DNA from: an uncultured Flaviramulus sp.
GTDB taxonomy: Bacteria > Bacteroidota > Bacteroidia > Flavobacteriales > Flavobacteriaceae
Direction of reading: 5' to 3'
Assembly: GCA_947501105.1 (NCBI GenBank)
Contig: CANMUP010000005.1
Span: 1-64,000, forward strand
Length of the DNA: 64,000 bases
A program made the translations under genes and the position numbers. Below the pieces are notes generated by a model. That model made no database searches. It had not been told where the DNA came from and was given only the letters and a program-made list of their open reading frames with translations. Shown here in pieces: positions 21,727 to 30,185 of the stretch (position 1 is its first letter; the number at the start of each line of letters is the position of its first letter).

Positions 21727-22416
21727 TTAACCAATTTTTGGATCAATAGCTAAGCTTGGGCTCATTGTAGAAGACATAAATATGCTCTTTACATAAACAC
21801 CTTTAGCAGTTGTCGGTTTTAGTTTCATTAATGTTGTTAATAATTCATTTGCATTGCCTGCAATTTTATCAGCACTAAATGATGCTTTTCCTATAGCAGC
21901 GTGTACAATACCAGTTTTATCAACTTTAAAGTCAATTTTACCAGCTTTTACTTCTGTTACAGCTTTAGCAACATCCATTGTTACTGTACCTGTTTTTGGG
22001 TTAGGCATTAAACCACGAGGACCTAATACACGTCCTAAAGGACCTAATTTACCCATAACACTCGGCATAGTAATAATAACATCAACGTCTGTCCAACCGC
22101 TCTTGATTTTATCAAGATACTCATCTAAACCTACGTAATCTGCTCCTGCTTCTTTAGCTTCGGCTTCTTTATCTGGTGTTACTAATGCTAATACTTTTAT
22201 ATCCTTACCAGTTCCGTGTGGAAGTGATACCACTCCTCTTACCATTTGATTTGCTTTACGAGGATCTACTCCTAAACGCACAGCTAAATCAATTGATGAG
22301 TCGAACTTAGTATTGGTAATTTCTTTTATTAATGCTGATGCTTCATCAACAGAATAAATTTTACCTTTTTCAATTTTTGCTAAAGCCTCTTTTTGCTTTT
22401 TTGTTAATCTTGCCAT
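21727..22416 (-). CDS. rplA: 50S ribosomal protein L1
   Basis: A 229-aa L1 stalk protein of normal length. Recognisable blocks are [29 protein letters not shown] near the N-terminus, the central domain [21 protein letters not shown], and the C-terminal [20 protein letters not shown]. It moves deacylated tRNA out through the E site. It lies 20 bases after rplK. L1 commonly represses translation of the rplK-rplA message in other bacteria. Confidence 0.99.
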   Translation of the reverse strand: MARLTKKQKEALAKIEKGKIYSVDEASALIKEITNTKFDSSIDLAVRLGVDPRKANQMVRGVVSLPHGTGKDIKVLALVTPDKEAEAKEAGADYVGLDEYLDKIKSGWTDVDVIITMPSVMGKLGPLGRVLGPRGLMPNPKTGTVTMDVAKAVTEVKAGKIDFKVDKTGIVHAAIGKASFSADKIAGNANELLTTLMKLKPTTAKGVYVKSIFMSSTMSPSLAIDPKIG

Positions 22417-22436
22417 TTTCTAATGTCTTTAATAGA

Positions 22437-22874
22437 TTAAGAAGGAAATTTTCCTGTTACAGTTATTCCCATCGATCTTGCTGTACCAGCAACCATTCTC
22501 ATAGCAGACTCTGTTGTAAATGCATTTAAATCTACCATTTTGTCTTCTGCGATGGTTTTAACCTGATCCCAAGATACTTTAGCTACTTTTTTTCGGTTTG
22601 GCTCTCCAGACCCTTTCTTCACCTTTGCAGCTTCTAATAATTGAACTGCTGCTGGTGGAGTTTTAATTACAAAATCAAATGATTTGTCTTTGTAAACAGA
22701 TATAACCACTGGTAATACTTTACCTGGTTTATCTTGGGTTCTGGCATTGAATTGCTTACAGAACTCCATGATGTTAACACCTGCAGCTCCTAAAGCGGGT
22801 CCAACCGGTGGCGATGGATTCGCAGCACCTCCCCGAACTTGTAACTTAACTACTTTACCTAATTCTTTTGCCAT
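22437..22874 (-). CDS. rplK: 50S ribosomal protein L11
   Basis: A 145-aa protein of the GTPase-associated centre. The N-terminal domain has [29 protein letters not shown], with the proline-rich thiopeptide-contact region. The C-terminal rRNA-binding domain has [15 protein letters not shown] and ends in the typical [12 protein letters not shown]. It follows nusG by 71 bases and precedes rplA by 20. Confidence 0.99.
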   Translation of the reverse strand: MAKELGKVVKLQVRGGAANPSPPVGPALGAAGVNIMEFCKQFNARTQDKPGKVLPVVISVYKDKSFDFVIKTPPAAVQLLEAAKVKKGSGEPNRKKVAKVSWDQVKTIAEDKMVDLNAFTTESAMRMVAGTARSMGITVTGKFPS

Positions 22875-22945
22875 TTTTAATAATTTAATTTTGATGTTAT
22901 CTTTCTTTTGGAAGCGAAAGACTCATCTATCTTAATGTAACACTA

Positions 22946-23500
22946 TTATACTTTTTCTACTTGCATATAACTTAACTCTAATGGTGTTTTTCTTCCGAAA
23001 ATTTTAACCATAACTTCAAGTTTACGCTTTTCTTCATTTATTTTTTCAATCGTACCATCAAACCCATTAAAAGGACCATCAATAACTTTAACAGTTTCGC
23101 CTTTAGTAAAAGGTATTGCAACATTAGCATTTTCTTCTACCGCCAATTCGTCAACTTTACCTAACATTCTGTTTACTTCAGATTGTCTTAATGGAACAGG
23201 ATCTCCTCCTTTTGTTTCACCCAAAAACCCAATTACATTTGTAACAGATCTAATAATATGAGGAACCTCTCCTGTTAAGTTGGCTTGAACCATTATATAT
23301 CCTGGAAAAAAAACTTTTTCCTTATGAACTTTTTTTCCGTTACGAATCTGAATAACTCTTTCTGTAGGCACTAATACTTGATCAACATAATCTTGTAAAC
23401 CTAAACGAGCAATTTCATTTTCGATATAGGTTTTAATTTTGTTTTCCTGACCACTTACAGCTCTAACAACATACCATTTTTTTTCGCTTACTTCAGACAT
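22946..23500 (-). CDS. nusG: Transcription termination/antitermination factor NusG
   Basis: A 184-aa NusG. The NGN domain (KKWYVVRAVSGQENKIKTYIEN, FFPGYIMVQANL) contacts RNA polymerase, and the C-terminal KOW domain (FTKGETVKVIDGPFNGFDGTIEKI) links to S10 or Rho. It lies 18 bases after secE, the universal secE-nusG pairing. Length and motifs are normal, and no insertion of the kind seen in specialised NusG paralogues is present. Confidence 0.99.
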   Translation of the reverse strand: MSEVSEKKWYVVRAVSGQENKIKTYIENEIARLGLQDYVDQVLVPTERVIQIRNGKKVHKEKVFFPGYIMVQANLTGEVPHIIRSVTNVIGFLGETKGGDPVPLRQSEVNRMLGKVDELAVEENANVAIPFTKGETVKVIDGPFNGFDGTIEKINEEKRKLEVMVKIFGRKTPLELSYMQVEKV

Positions 23501-23518
23501 AAATTTTGTTTTTAACCG

Positions 23519-23713
23519 TTAGTTAATCCAATCAAAGTAAAATGTTATGGCTTTGCTGAACACTGTATCAACTCCCCATATTGCTAGGGAAAATATAATT
23601 GAAAATACCGCAACTAAAACTGTTAACCTTTGTGCTTCTGCCCATGTTGGCCATGTCACATTGTTTTTTAGTTCTCCAAATGATTCTTTTATATAATTTA
23701 CAATTCCAGCCAT
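23519..23713 (-). CDS. secE: Preprotein translocase subunit SecE
   Basis: A 64-aa single-span SecE of the short form. The amphipathic helix (IVNYIKESFGELKNNVTWPTWAEAQ) carries the conserved NNVTWP motif, followed by one transmembrane segment (about 31-59). It clamps SecY in the Sec channel. It sits between tRNA-Trp and nusG. Confidence 0.98.
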   Translation of the reverse strand: MAGIVNYIKESFGELKNNVTWPTWAEAQRLTVLVAVFSIIFSLAIWGVDTVFSKAITFYFDWIN

Positions 23714-23733
23714 TTATTTTAATTCTTTATTAG

Positions 23734-23806
23734 CACGGGTTGAGAGACTCGAACTCCCGACACCTGGTTTTGGAGACCAGTGCTCTACCAACTGAGCTAA
23801 ACCCGT
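23734..23806 (-). tRNA. tRNA-Trp (CCA)
   Basis: The minus strand folds as a 73-nt cloverleaf with acceptor ACGGGTT/AACCCGT, D arm GCTCAGTTGGTAGAGC, anticodon stem CTGGT/ACCAG around loop CTCCAAA (anticodon CCA), and T arm with GTTCGAGTC. CCA is not encoded at the 3' end. It lies between tuf and secE. Confidence 0.97.
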
Positions 23807-23860
23807 AAATATAAGTCAAAAGGCATCACGTAAATACGTGATACCTTGACTCTATATTTA
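23806..23860 (-). promoter_or_regulatory. Long hairpin between tuf and tRNA-Trp
   Basis: Nested inverted repeats: TAAATATA/TATATTTA outside, GTCA/TGAC next, and a 13-bp inner stem AAGGYATCACGTA/TACGTGATRCCTT with one G-U pair. On the minus strand the inner stem runs into TTTT, so it may act as a weak attenuator. Alternatively it is an RNA processing site separating tuf mRNA from the tRNA. Confidence 0.6.
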
Positions 23861-23872
23861 TTAAACTTTTAT

Positions 23873-25060
23873 TTAGTCTAAAATTTCAGTTACCTGACCT
23901 GCACCAACTGTTCTACCACCTTCACGGATAGCGAAACGTAAACCTACGTTCATTGCAATTGGTTGAATTAACTCAACATGAATAGTTAAGTTATCTCCAG
24001 GCATTACCATTTCAACTCCATCAGGAAGCGCAATGTTTCCAGTTACATCAGTTGTACGTACGTAAAACTGTGGACGGTAGTTATTATGGAATGGAGTATG
24101 ACGTCCACCTTCTTCTTTTTTAAGGATATAAACCTCAGCTTTAAATTTAGCATGTGGAGTTACAGAACCTGGTTTACAGATTACCATACCTCTAGAGATT
24201 TGAGCTTTCTCAATACCTCTTAATAAGATACCAGCGTTATCTCCAGCTTCACCTCTATCTAAAATTTGACGGAACATTTCGATACCTGTTATAGTAGAAG
24301 TTAACTTTTCAGCACCCATACCAATAATCTCTACAGGATCTCCAGTATTAGCAATACCAGTTTCAATACGACCAGTTGCAACAGTACCACGACCAGTAAT
24401 AGAGAATACATCTTCGATTGGCATTAAGAAATCTTTATCAACCTCTCTTAATGGCTCTTCAATCCAAGTATCAACAGCTTCCATTAATTCCATTACTGTA
24501 TCAACCCACTTTTGCTCACCGTTAAGTGCACCTAAAGCAGAACCAGCAATAACAGGTCCGTTATCTCCATCATACTCATAGAAAGATAATAAATCTCTGA
24601 TTTCCATATCTACTAATTCTAGTAACTCTTCATCGTCAACCATATCCACTTTATTCATGAATACAACCATACGAGGAATACCTACTTGACGACCTAATAA
24701 GATATGCTCACGAGTTTGTGGCATAGGACCATCTGTAGCAGCTACTACTAAAATAGCACCATCCATTTGAGCTGCACCAGTAACCATGTTCTTTACGTAA
24801 TCGGCGTGACCTGGACAGTCAACGTGAGCGTAATGACGATTAGCTGTTGCATATTCTACGTGAGATGTATTAATTGTTATACCTCTTTCTTTTTCTTCAG
24901 GAGCGTTATCGATTTGATCGAAATCTTTTGCTTCTGACAAACCTGCATCAGCTAATACTTTAGTAATAGCAGCAGTTAAAGTTGTTTTACCGTGATCTAC
25001 GTGTCCAATTGTACCAATATTTAAGTGTGGTTTTGAACGATCGAAAGTTGCCTTTGCCAT
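23873..25060 (-). CDS. tuf: Translation elongation factor Tu
   Basis: A 395-aa EF-Tu. The G1 motif GHVDHGKTT, switch region [13 protein letters not shown]3 DCPGH, G4 NKVD and the domain 2/3 blocks ([25 protein letters not shown], ending [18 protein letters not shown]) are complete. It delivers aminoacyl-tRNA to the ribosome. It follows four tRNA genes and precedes tRNA-Trp and secE, the same layout as tufB operons of other phyla. It is the only tuf in this window. Confidence 0.99.
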   Translation of the reverse strand: MAKATFDRSKPHLNIGTIGHVDHGKTTLTAAITKVLADAGLSEAKDFDQIDNAPEEKERGITINTSHVEYATANRHYAHVDCPGHADYVKNMVTGAAQMDGAILVVAATDGPMPQTREHILLGRQVGIPRMVVFMNKVDMVDDEELLELVDMEIRDLLSFYEYDGDNGPVIAGSALGALNGEQKWVDTVMELMEAVDTWIEEPLREVDKDFLMPIEDVFSITGRGTVATGRIETGIANTGDPVEIIGMGAEKLTSTITGIEMFRQILDRGEAGDNAGILLRGIEKAQISRGMVICKPGSVTPHAKFKAEVYILKKEEGGRHTPFHNNYRPQFYVRTTDVTGNIALPDGVEMVMPGDNLTIHVELIQPIAMNVGLRFAIREGGRTVGAGQVTEILD

Positions 25061-25133
25061 GTTTTTAAATAATTTTAATCTTAGTTATATAATAATATTA
25101 GTGTATTCTGTTTTTTTATACTCTATAATATAG

Positions 25134-25205
25134 AGCCAATGACGAGATTTGAACTCGTGACCTCTTCCTTACCAAGGAAACGCTCTACCCCTGAGCTACA
25201 CCGGC
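25134..25205 (-). tRNA. tRNA-Thr (GGT)
   Basis: The 72-nt minus-strand cloverleaf has acceptor GCCGGTG/CATTGGC (two G-U pairs), D arm GCTCAGGGGTAGAGC, and anticodon loop TTGGTAA (anticodon GGT). The T arm has GTTCAAATC. It is the last of the four tRNAs before tuf. Confidence 0.96.
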
Positions 25206-25270
25206 GTAAAGTTTTTATTTCCTTTTCTCTCAAACAACCTTTTTAAAGGCTATATTAAATGAAAGAAGAG

Positions 25271-25290
25271 ATTCCTGCCTTCGCAGGAAT
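25271..25290. repeat. REP-like hairpin, family A copy 2
   Basis: Identical 20-mer to that at 12388-12407, placed between tRNA-Thr(GGT) and tRNA-Gly(TCC), 5 bases from the tRNA-Gly 3' end. Its stem-loop may be transcribed in the tRNA precursor. Confidence 0.85.
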
Positions 25291-25295
25291 TTTAG

Positions 25296-25368
25296 AGCGA
25301 GAGACCGGGTTCGAACCGGCGACATTCAGCTTGGAAGGCTGACGCTCTACCAACTGAGCTACTCTCGC
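25296..25368 (-). tRNA. tRNA-Gly (TCC)
   Basis: The 73-nt minus-strand cloverleaf has acceptor GCGAGAG/CTCTCGC, anticodon stem TCAGC/GCTGA with loop CTTCCAA (anticodon TCC), and T arm GGTTCGAACC. Confidence 0.97.
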
Positions 25369-25434
25369 AATTTCAACAAGCTTAAGCTTGTTTTGGTTTC
25401 AATATTTCAAAAAAAAAAATCTTAAAAAAAGTTG

Positions 25435-25516
<82 letters not shown>

Positions 25517-25548
25517 TATTAACTTATTTCATTATTTTTAAGAACTTG

Positions 25549-25622
25549 AGCCGATGGAGGGACTCGAACCCACGACCTGCTGATTACAAATCAGCTGCTC
25601 TAGCCAGCTGAGCTACATCGGC
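25549..25622 (-). tRNA. tRNA-Thr (TGT)
   Basis: The 74-nt minus-strand cloverleaf has acceptor GCCGATG/CATCGGC, anticodon stem GCTGA/TCAGC with loop TTTGTAA (anticodon TGT), and T arm GGGTTCGAGTCCC. It is the first gene of the tRNA-tuf-RNAP operon and begins only about 20 bases after the hpf terminator. Confidence 0.97.
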
Positions 25623-25643
25623 GTTTTTTACACTTTTTACGCA

Positions 25644-25672
25644 TAAAAAAAGTCCGCTATTTCTAACGGACT
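25644..25672 (-). terminator. Intrinsic terminator after the hibernation factor gene
   Basis: AGTCCG (25651-25656) pairs with CGGACT (25667-25672), and the minus strand continues with seven T. It follows the hpf stop codon by about 50 bases and directly precedes the tRNA array. Confidence 0.88.
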
Positions 25673-25723
25673 GCAAATGTATAGATTTATTTTTTTATTC
25701 AAAACATTTTTTGAAAAATTTTA

Positions 25724-26026
25724 TTATAAATGTGCTCTTAATTTTTCTTTTCTTTTTTTTAGTTGTCTTTCTAATGATGATACTGCCATATCAGCGCCTT
25801 CTTCAAAACTTTTGCATTGTTTTTTTACTACAAAACTATCTCCAGGAACACTTACTCTGGCCTCGAAAATTTTATTTTCTTTGTCTCTTGTGTTTTCTAC
25901 CTTTAAATAAACATCAGATTTTATAACTTTATCATAAAACATATCTAACTTATCCATTCGCTTTTGAATAAAATCTATTAACTTTTGGTCAGCATTAAAA
26001 TTAACTGATTGCGTGTTTACTTTCAT
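25724..26026 (-). CDS. hpf: Ribosome hibernation promoting factor (short HPF/RaiA family)
   Basis: A 100-aa protein of the sigma-54 modulation/HPF family. It has the beta-alpha-beta pattern starting KVNTQSVNFNADQKLIDFIQKRMDKLDMFYDK and the second helix region KSFEEGADMAVSSLERQLKKRKEK. It binds the 30S subunit in the decoding channel of resting ribosomes. The length fits the short form without the dimerising C-terminal domain. It lies 37 bases after the Xer recombinase gene, probably co-transcribed, and has its own terminator. Confidence 0.93.
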   Translation of the reverse strand: MKVNTQSVNFNADQKLIDFIQKRMDKLDMFYDKVIKSDVYLKVENTRDKENKIFEARVSVPGDSFVVKKQCKSFEEGADMAVSSLERQLKKRKEKLRAHL

Positions 26027-26063
26027 ACTTTTATTTTTTGGTTAGACAATAAAACTTTGCTTT

Positions 26064-26954
26064 CTATTTTTCACTCCTTGGATGTGCTTTTACATGCACT
26101 TTTTTAAGTTCGGCTATACTATTATGTGTATAAACTTGTGTTGCCGCTAAACTTGAATGACCCAAAAGCTCTTTTACAGCATTTAAATCGGCACCTTGAT
26201 TAAGTAAATGAGTAGCAAAAGAGTGCCTTAATATATGTGGACTCTTTTTTACTTTACTAGATGCTAAACTAAAATACTCATTTATTATTCTGTAAACAAG
26301 TGTTTCGTATATTTTAATTCCTTTTTTCGTTAAAAACAAGTTATCTACATCTGTAATACTTTTTAATTTATTTCTTGAAATTAAATACTTACTTATTGTT
26401 TGCACTACAGATTCTAATAACGGAACGATACGCTCTTTATTTCTCTTCCCAAGTACTTTTAACGTTTTATTATCTAAATTAACATTTGTTAACTTTAACT
26501 CAACTAATTCAATCCTCCTTATCCCTGTTGAGTAAAATAATTCTATTATTAATTTATTACGAATGCTCTCAAAATCATTTCCAAAATGCATGTCGTTTAA
26601 AACTGTCATTATTTCGTGTTCAGAAAAAGGAACCTGAATCTTTTTACTTGTTTTTAATGCTTTATGTTTTGAAAGTGGGTTTATTTTGACATCACCAATT
26701 TTTAAAAGAAATTTATAGTATGTGTTTAATGCTGAAATTTTTCGATTAATACTTCTATTAGATAAACCGCTTTCCACCATAGAAACTATCCAACTTCTTA
26801 TTTGAAAATAATTAACCTTATTAATGGTATTAGTTTCGTATTCGGTTTTTATGAATTCTGAAAAAAATTCTAAATCTTTTTGATAGGCATTTACAGTTAA
26901 TACTGAGTAGTTTTTTTCGAGTAACAAATAATCTGTGAATGATTTAAATAACAT
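26064..26954 (-). CDS. xerC: Xer-type tyrosine recombinase
   Basis: A 296-aa site-specific recombinase with an N-terminal SAM-like core-binding domain (about 1-90) and a C-terminal catalytic domain. The catalytic set is complete: Arg146 (TGIRR), Lys170 (LGKRNKER), His240 and Arg243 (HILRH), His266 (LGHSS) and the nucleophile Tyr275 (TQVYTH). Length and synteny next to hpf, tuf and rpsU indicate the housekeeping chromosome-dimer resolvase and not a phage integrase. The XerC/XerD assignment in Bacteroidota is loose. Six copies of a 14-bp repeat end 5 bases before its start codon. Confidence 0.9.
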   Translation of the reverse strand: MLFKSFTDYLLLEKNYSVLTVNAYQKDLEFFSEFIKTEYETNTINKVNYFQIRSWIVSMVESGLSNRSINRKISALNTYYKFLLKIGDVKINPLSKHKALKTSKKIQVPFSEHEIMTVLNDMHFGNDFESIRNKLIIELFYSTGIRRIELVELKLTNVNLDNKTLKVLGKRNKERIVPLLESVVQTISKYLISRNKLKSITDVDNLFLTKKGIKIYETLVYRIINEYFSLASSKVKKSPHILRHSFATHLLNQGADLNAVKELLGHSSLAATQVYTHNSIAELKKVHVKAHPRSEK

Positions 26955-26959
26955 TTTCT

Positions 26960-27043
26960 AAGTTCAAGATATAAAGTTCAAGATATAAAGTTCAAGATAC
27001 AAAGTTCAAGATACAAAGTTCAAGATACAAAGTTCAAGATATA
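26960..27043 (-). repeat. Six tandem copies of a 14-bp unit before the Xer gene
   Basis: The unit AAGTTCAAGATAYA is repeated six times without gaps (26960-26973 through 27030-27043), with only a T/C change at one position. It fills the space between the rpsU terminator and the recombinase ATG at 26954, so it must hold the promoter or 5' leader of that gene. The copy number could vary by slippage. Confidence 0.95.
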
Positions 27044-27065
27044 AAGTTTTATTTAAGTTTAAGTC

Positions 27066-27096
27066 AAAAAAAATCCCACTTCAACAAGTGGGATTT
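27066..27096 (-). terminator. Intrinsic terminator after rpsU
   Basis: AAATCCCACTT (27071-27081) pairs with AAGTGGGATTT (27086-27096) around a 4-nt loop; the minus strand runs on into T residues. It lies 18 bases after the rpsU stop. Confidence 0.9.
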
Positions 27097-27113
27097 AATA
27101 TTATTAGCACAGA

Positions 27114-27308
27114 TTATATATCTTCTGCATCTCTTAGTCCTTGAATGTATTGAGCTTTTTGTATTTGTGCTCTACGTACTACTGAAGGTTTGTTAAACTG
27201 CTTACGCTCTTGCAACTGATTTTTAACAGTTGTTTTAACAAACTTACGCTTGTAACGCTTTAACGCTCTATCTATATTTTCTCCTTCTTTTATGGGTATT
27301 ATTAACAT
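27114..27308 (-). CDS. rpsU: 30S ribosomal protein S21
   Basis: A 64-aa basic protein beginning MLIIPIKEGENIDRALKRYKRKF, with the family's RKQFNKPSVVRRAQIQKAQYIQ region. In Bacteroidota S21 binds near the anti-Shine-Dalgarno end of 16S rRNA, which fits the poor Shine-Dalgarno use in this window. It is a single-gene unit with its own terminator. Confidence 0.97.
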   Translation of the reverse strand: MLIIPIKEGENIDRALKRYKRKFVKTTVKNQLQERKQFNKPSVVRRAQIQKAQYIQGLRDAEDI

Positions 27309-27393
27309 AGTGTCTTAACCTCCTCTCTTTTAAATTTTTGTGGGTGCAAATATAAATCTAAATTGAGAATTGACAACTAATTTATCTAAATTT

Positions 27394-28791
27394 TTATTTT
27401 GGTGCCCAAACCGAGTAACTTTTTGGAGGCACTTGTATTTTTACCCAACGTCCTCCTTGGGTTACAGGCTCCCAATTTGAATGTCCTGTATAGTCCTTAA
27501 TCACTGTGTTAGACCAATTAGTTTCTATCCAGCGTTCTTGCCAAGAATCAGCATTATTTATGTAAACTATTAAGCCAGCATTATTATATCCATTTCTTTT
27601 AGATATGTATTCATCATTATCTGTATACAATATATTAGTACTCCCTCCAGCAAGGTTATTATGAATCCATATTAAGTTATTTAATCGTTCTTTATTTAAC
27701 CACTCTTCATAATCTCTATAAAAAATAGTTGGATAACCTTCATGGGTCAATATGTAGGCATATGCTAACATTTTCCCATTATAAATTTCGTTTGTATCAT
27801 GGTTTGAAACAAAAGTGACAGCTCTTGTTGAGTTACGTTTCCACAACATGTCATCGTTTAATTTGTTTAAATTGTTACCATCAAATGCATCCTTCATTCT
27901 ATAATAGCACGCGAAATCAAATGCGCTAACTTCTGCTTGTCCAGTCCACCAATCTAAAGTCCCTGCATTTCCGTCCCAATACTCACCTACAGCAAAACCA
28001 CCTACTTCATTTTTCCAATCTTTTATAACCCAAGGCTCAAATCCCTTTACATAGTCAAATCTCCAGCCATCAAAACCCATTGTGTTTTTATAATACTTTG
28101 CTACTGATTCAGAATTTTTCCACAATTCATTTTGAACTCGAACCTGATGGTGACATAAATCAGGAAAACCACCAAAAACTCCTGTATCACTTCCGTGATT
28201 ATGATTAGGATGAAAATCATTATAATCTCTACTAAACTTTCCAGACAGAGGCGTAAACTTAGTCCAGTTACTTTGGTTGTTTACAGGGTTTACTTCGCTT
28301 TGACCTCCGCTATTATGATTAATTACTATATCTGCAATGACACTTAGTTGCTCATTATGTGCTGATACAATTAAAGCTTTTAACTCATCCTCAGAACCAA
28401 AACGCGTTTCGATACTTCCCATTTGATTATATTTTCCAAAGTCAAAATAATCAAATGGATCATACCCCATAGATAAAGCTCCATTTTGCGCTTTCGATGC
28501 GGGAGGCAACCAAATAGCGTCAATTCCTGCATTACTCCATTCTTGTACTTTCCCTTCTACTGTATTCCACCAGTTTCCTCCTGCTGGTACATCCCAGTAA
28601 AATGCCTGCATCATTACCCCAGAACCTATAGGCTTTAAGTTACTAGCAACGAGTGTTTGGGATGATGATTGACTTACAGATTGAAGCTGCTCTCCTGATG
28701 ACTCTTTCTCTATTAAATCATTTGAAGAACAACCTGTAAAAATTAGGCATACTACTAAAATAAATCTCGATAATTGTTGAAAAATTTTCAT
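27394..28791 (-). CDS. Lipoprotein alpha-amylase, GH13
   Basis: A 465-aa alpha-glucan hydrolase. The ATG at 28791 (MKIFQQLSRF) is chosen because it gives a lipoprotein signal with lipobox FTGC (Cys21); the upstream TTG at 28824 does not. The GH13 motifs are complete: region I DIVINH (154-159), nucleophile Asp246 in GWRFDYVKGF, acid/base Glu270 in FAVGEYWDG, and Asp332 in FVSNHD. The early MQAFYWDVPAGGNWW resembles the GH13_5/6/7-type amylases. It is probably anchored at the outer membrane or exported to cut starch or glycogen to maltodextrins. A perfect palindrome at 28856-28871 lies 65 bases upstream. No SusC/SusD pair is nearby, so it is an orphan enzyme here. Confidence 0.93.
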   Translation of the reverse strand: MKIFQQLSRFILVVCLIFTGCSSNDLIEKESSGEQLQSVSQSSSQTLVASNLKPIGSGVMMQAFYWDVPAGGNWWNTVEGKVQEWSNAGIDAIWLPPASKAQNGALSMGYDPFDYFDFGKYNQMGSIETRFGSEDELKALIVSAHNEQLSVIADIVINHNSGGQSEVNPVNNQSNWTKFTPLSGKFSRDYNDFHPNHNHGSDTGVFGGFPDLCHHQVRVQNELWKNSESVAKYYKNTMGFDGWRFDYVKGFEPWVIKDWKNEVGGFAVGEYWDGNAGTLDWWTGQAEVSAFDFACYYRMKDAFDGNNLNKLNDDMLWKRNSTRAVTFVSNHDTNEIYNGKMLAYAYILTHEGYPTIFYRDYEEWLNKERLNNLIWIHNNLAGGSTNILYTDNDEYISKRNGYNNAGLIVYINNADSWQERWIETNWSNTVIKDYTGHSNWEPVTQGGRWVKIQVPPKSYSVWAPK

Positions 28792-28855
28792 ATAGTTTAG
28801 TTTTAATTTCCTCCAAATTATCAATTATAAGTCAGAAATTGAAACGAAAATATGT

Positions 28856-28871
28856 ACGAAAACGTTTTCGT
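28856..28871. promoter_or_regulatory. Perfect 16-bp palindromic operator upstream of the amylase
   Basis: ACGAAAACGTTTTCGT is its own reverse complement, with the central CG typical of LacI-family operators. It lies 65 bases before the amylase ATG, just upstream of TATTTTCG, which resembles a -7 box with one mismatch. A LacI-type regulator responding to maltose or glucan is the natural candidate; none is encoded in this window. Confidence 0.72.
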
Positions 28872-28986
28872 GTTGAAAACTTTTTTGAATATAAATTTTT
28901 TAACGATCTATTTTGAATAAAATACTATTCTGTAGATTTATAGTTTTACTTATTCAAGATAATTTGTAGTAACAAACTAAATAATT

Positions 28987-30156
28987 CTAATTAGTTGCTG
29001 GTTTGTACTCCTTTTTATCAATAATAATTTTTGCTAAAATTTCTTTAAGTATCTCAGAAGTTCCACCTCCTATTGGACCTAGCCTACTATCGCGTAAAAG
29101 TCTTGCCATTGGGTAATCTTCCATATAACCGTATCCTCCTAGAAACTGTAAACATTGATAGATAACCTCATCTGCCATTTTAGTTGATTTCAACTTAGAC
29201 ATTGATGCCTCTTTTACTACATATTCGCCTTTATTTAATCGGTAAGCTACCGAGTAATTAAACTCTTTACAGATTTCCATATCTGTATATAATTCAGCAA
29301 CTGAATGCCTTAAAGCCTGAAATTTATCGATTGATTTGCCAAAAGCCATACGTTCAGACATATATTGTAAAGCATACTCTAAAGCATGTTCTGCTCTTGC
29401 ATGTGCATTTACACCCATAACTAAACGTTCTAAAGAAAAATGCTGCATAATATATGGAAAGCCTTTATTTTCTTCACCCATTAAATTACTTGCTGGGACT
29501 TTAACATTATCAAAAGCTATTTCGCCAGTATCAGACGCTCGCCAGCCTAACTTATCCAATTTGGTTGCTGAGACGCCTGGAGTTTCTCTATCAATAACAA
29601 AAATACTAATGCCTTTATTACCTAATTCCGGGTTTGTTTTAGCTGCAACTACCAAATAGTCGCTTACCACACCATTTGTTATAAAAGTTTTTGATCCATT
29701 TATAATATAATCATCCCCGTTTTTAACTGCTGTTGTTCTCATTCCTGCTACATCACTACCTCCAAAAGGTTCTGTAATACATAAACATCCTATTTTATCA
29801 CCAGAAATACTTGGTGCTAAATAGCGTTCTTTTATATCGTGATTTCCTTCAGCATTAAGATGTGTCATTGCTAAATAACAATGTGCCCAAATTGCTGCGG
29901 CAAAGCCTCCAGAATTTATTTTTTGAAGTTCTTCAAGAAGTATAACGGTGTAGAAAAGGTCTAGATTTAATCCGCCGTAAGCTTCAGGGTAATTAATACC
30001 GAAGAAACCCATATCGCCAAATTTTTTCCAAATAAAGCGTTCAATATTTCCTGTGCTTTCCCACTTATCAATATATGGCACGACTTCTTTGTTTAAAAAA
30101 TCTTGTAAACTTTCTCTAAAAAGTTGATGTTCTTCTGTGAAGTACATAGTATTCAT
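28987..30156 (-). CDS. Acyl-CoA dehydrogenase
   Basis: A 389-aa FAD enzyme that introduces the alpha-beta double bond of an acyl-CoA. The N-terminal helical domain starts YFTEEHQLFRESLQDFLNKEV. The flavin and substrate region has CLCITEPFGGSDVAGMRTTA and GSKTFITNG. The C-terminal domain has QCLQFLGGYGYMEDYPMARLLRD, containing the likely catalytic acidic residue, and IGGGTSEILKEILA. Substrate chain length cannot be read from the sequence. It starts 29 bases after the HhH gene. Two closely spaced ATG codons (30156, 30147) could serve as start. Confidence 0.94.
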   Translation of the reverse strand: MNTMYFTEEHQLFRESLQDFLNKEVVPYIDKWESTGNIERFIWKKFGDMGFFGINYPEAYGGLNLDLFYTVILLEELQKINSGGFAAAIWAHCYLAMTHLNAEGNHDIKERYLAPSISGDKIGCLCITEPFGGSDVAGMRTTAVKNGDDYIINGSKTFITNGVVSDYLVVAAKTNPELGNKGISIFVIDRETPGVSATKLDKLGWRASDTGEIAFDNVKVPASNLMGEENKGFPYIMQHFSLERLVMGVNAHARAEHALEYALQYMSERMAFGKSIDKFQALRHSVAELYTDMEICKEFNYSVAYRLNKGEYVVKEASMSKLKSTKMADEVIYQCLQFLGGYGYMEDYPMARLLRDSRLGPIGGGTSEILKEILAKIIIDKKEYKPATN

Positions 30157-30185
30157 TAGCGTTTTTTTCTTCCGATATAACGGTA

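Noticed and set aside
25121-25135. CTCTATAATATAGAG palindrome before tuf as an operator
   Set aside because: Very AT-rich and overlaps the tRNA-Thr 3' end; likely chance or part of tRNA processing.
26064-26954. Phage integrase marking a prophage
   Set aside because: No phage genes or attachment sites nearby; size and neighbours (hpf, rpsU) fit the housekeeping Xer.
26960-27043. CRISPR-like array
   Set aside because: Units are contiguous with no spacers and only 14 bp; no cas genes in the window.
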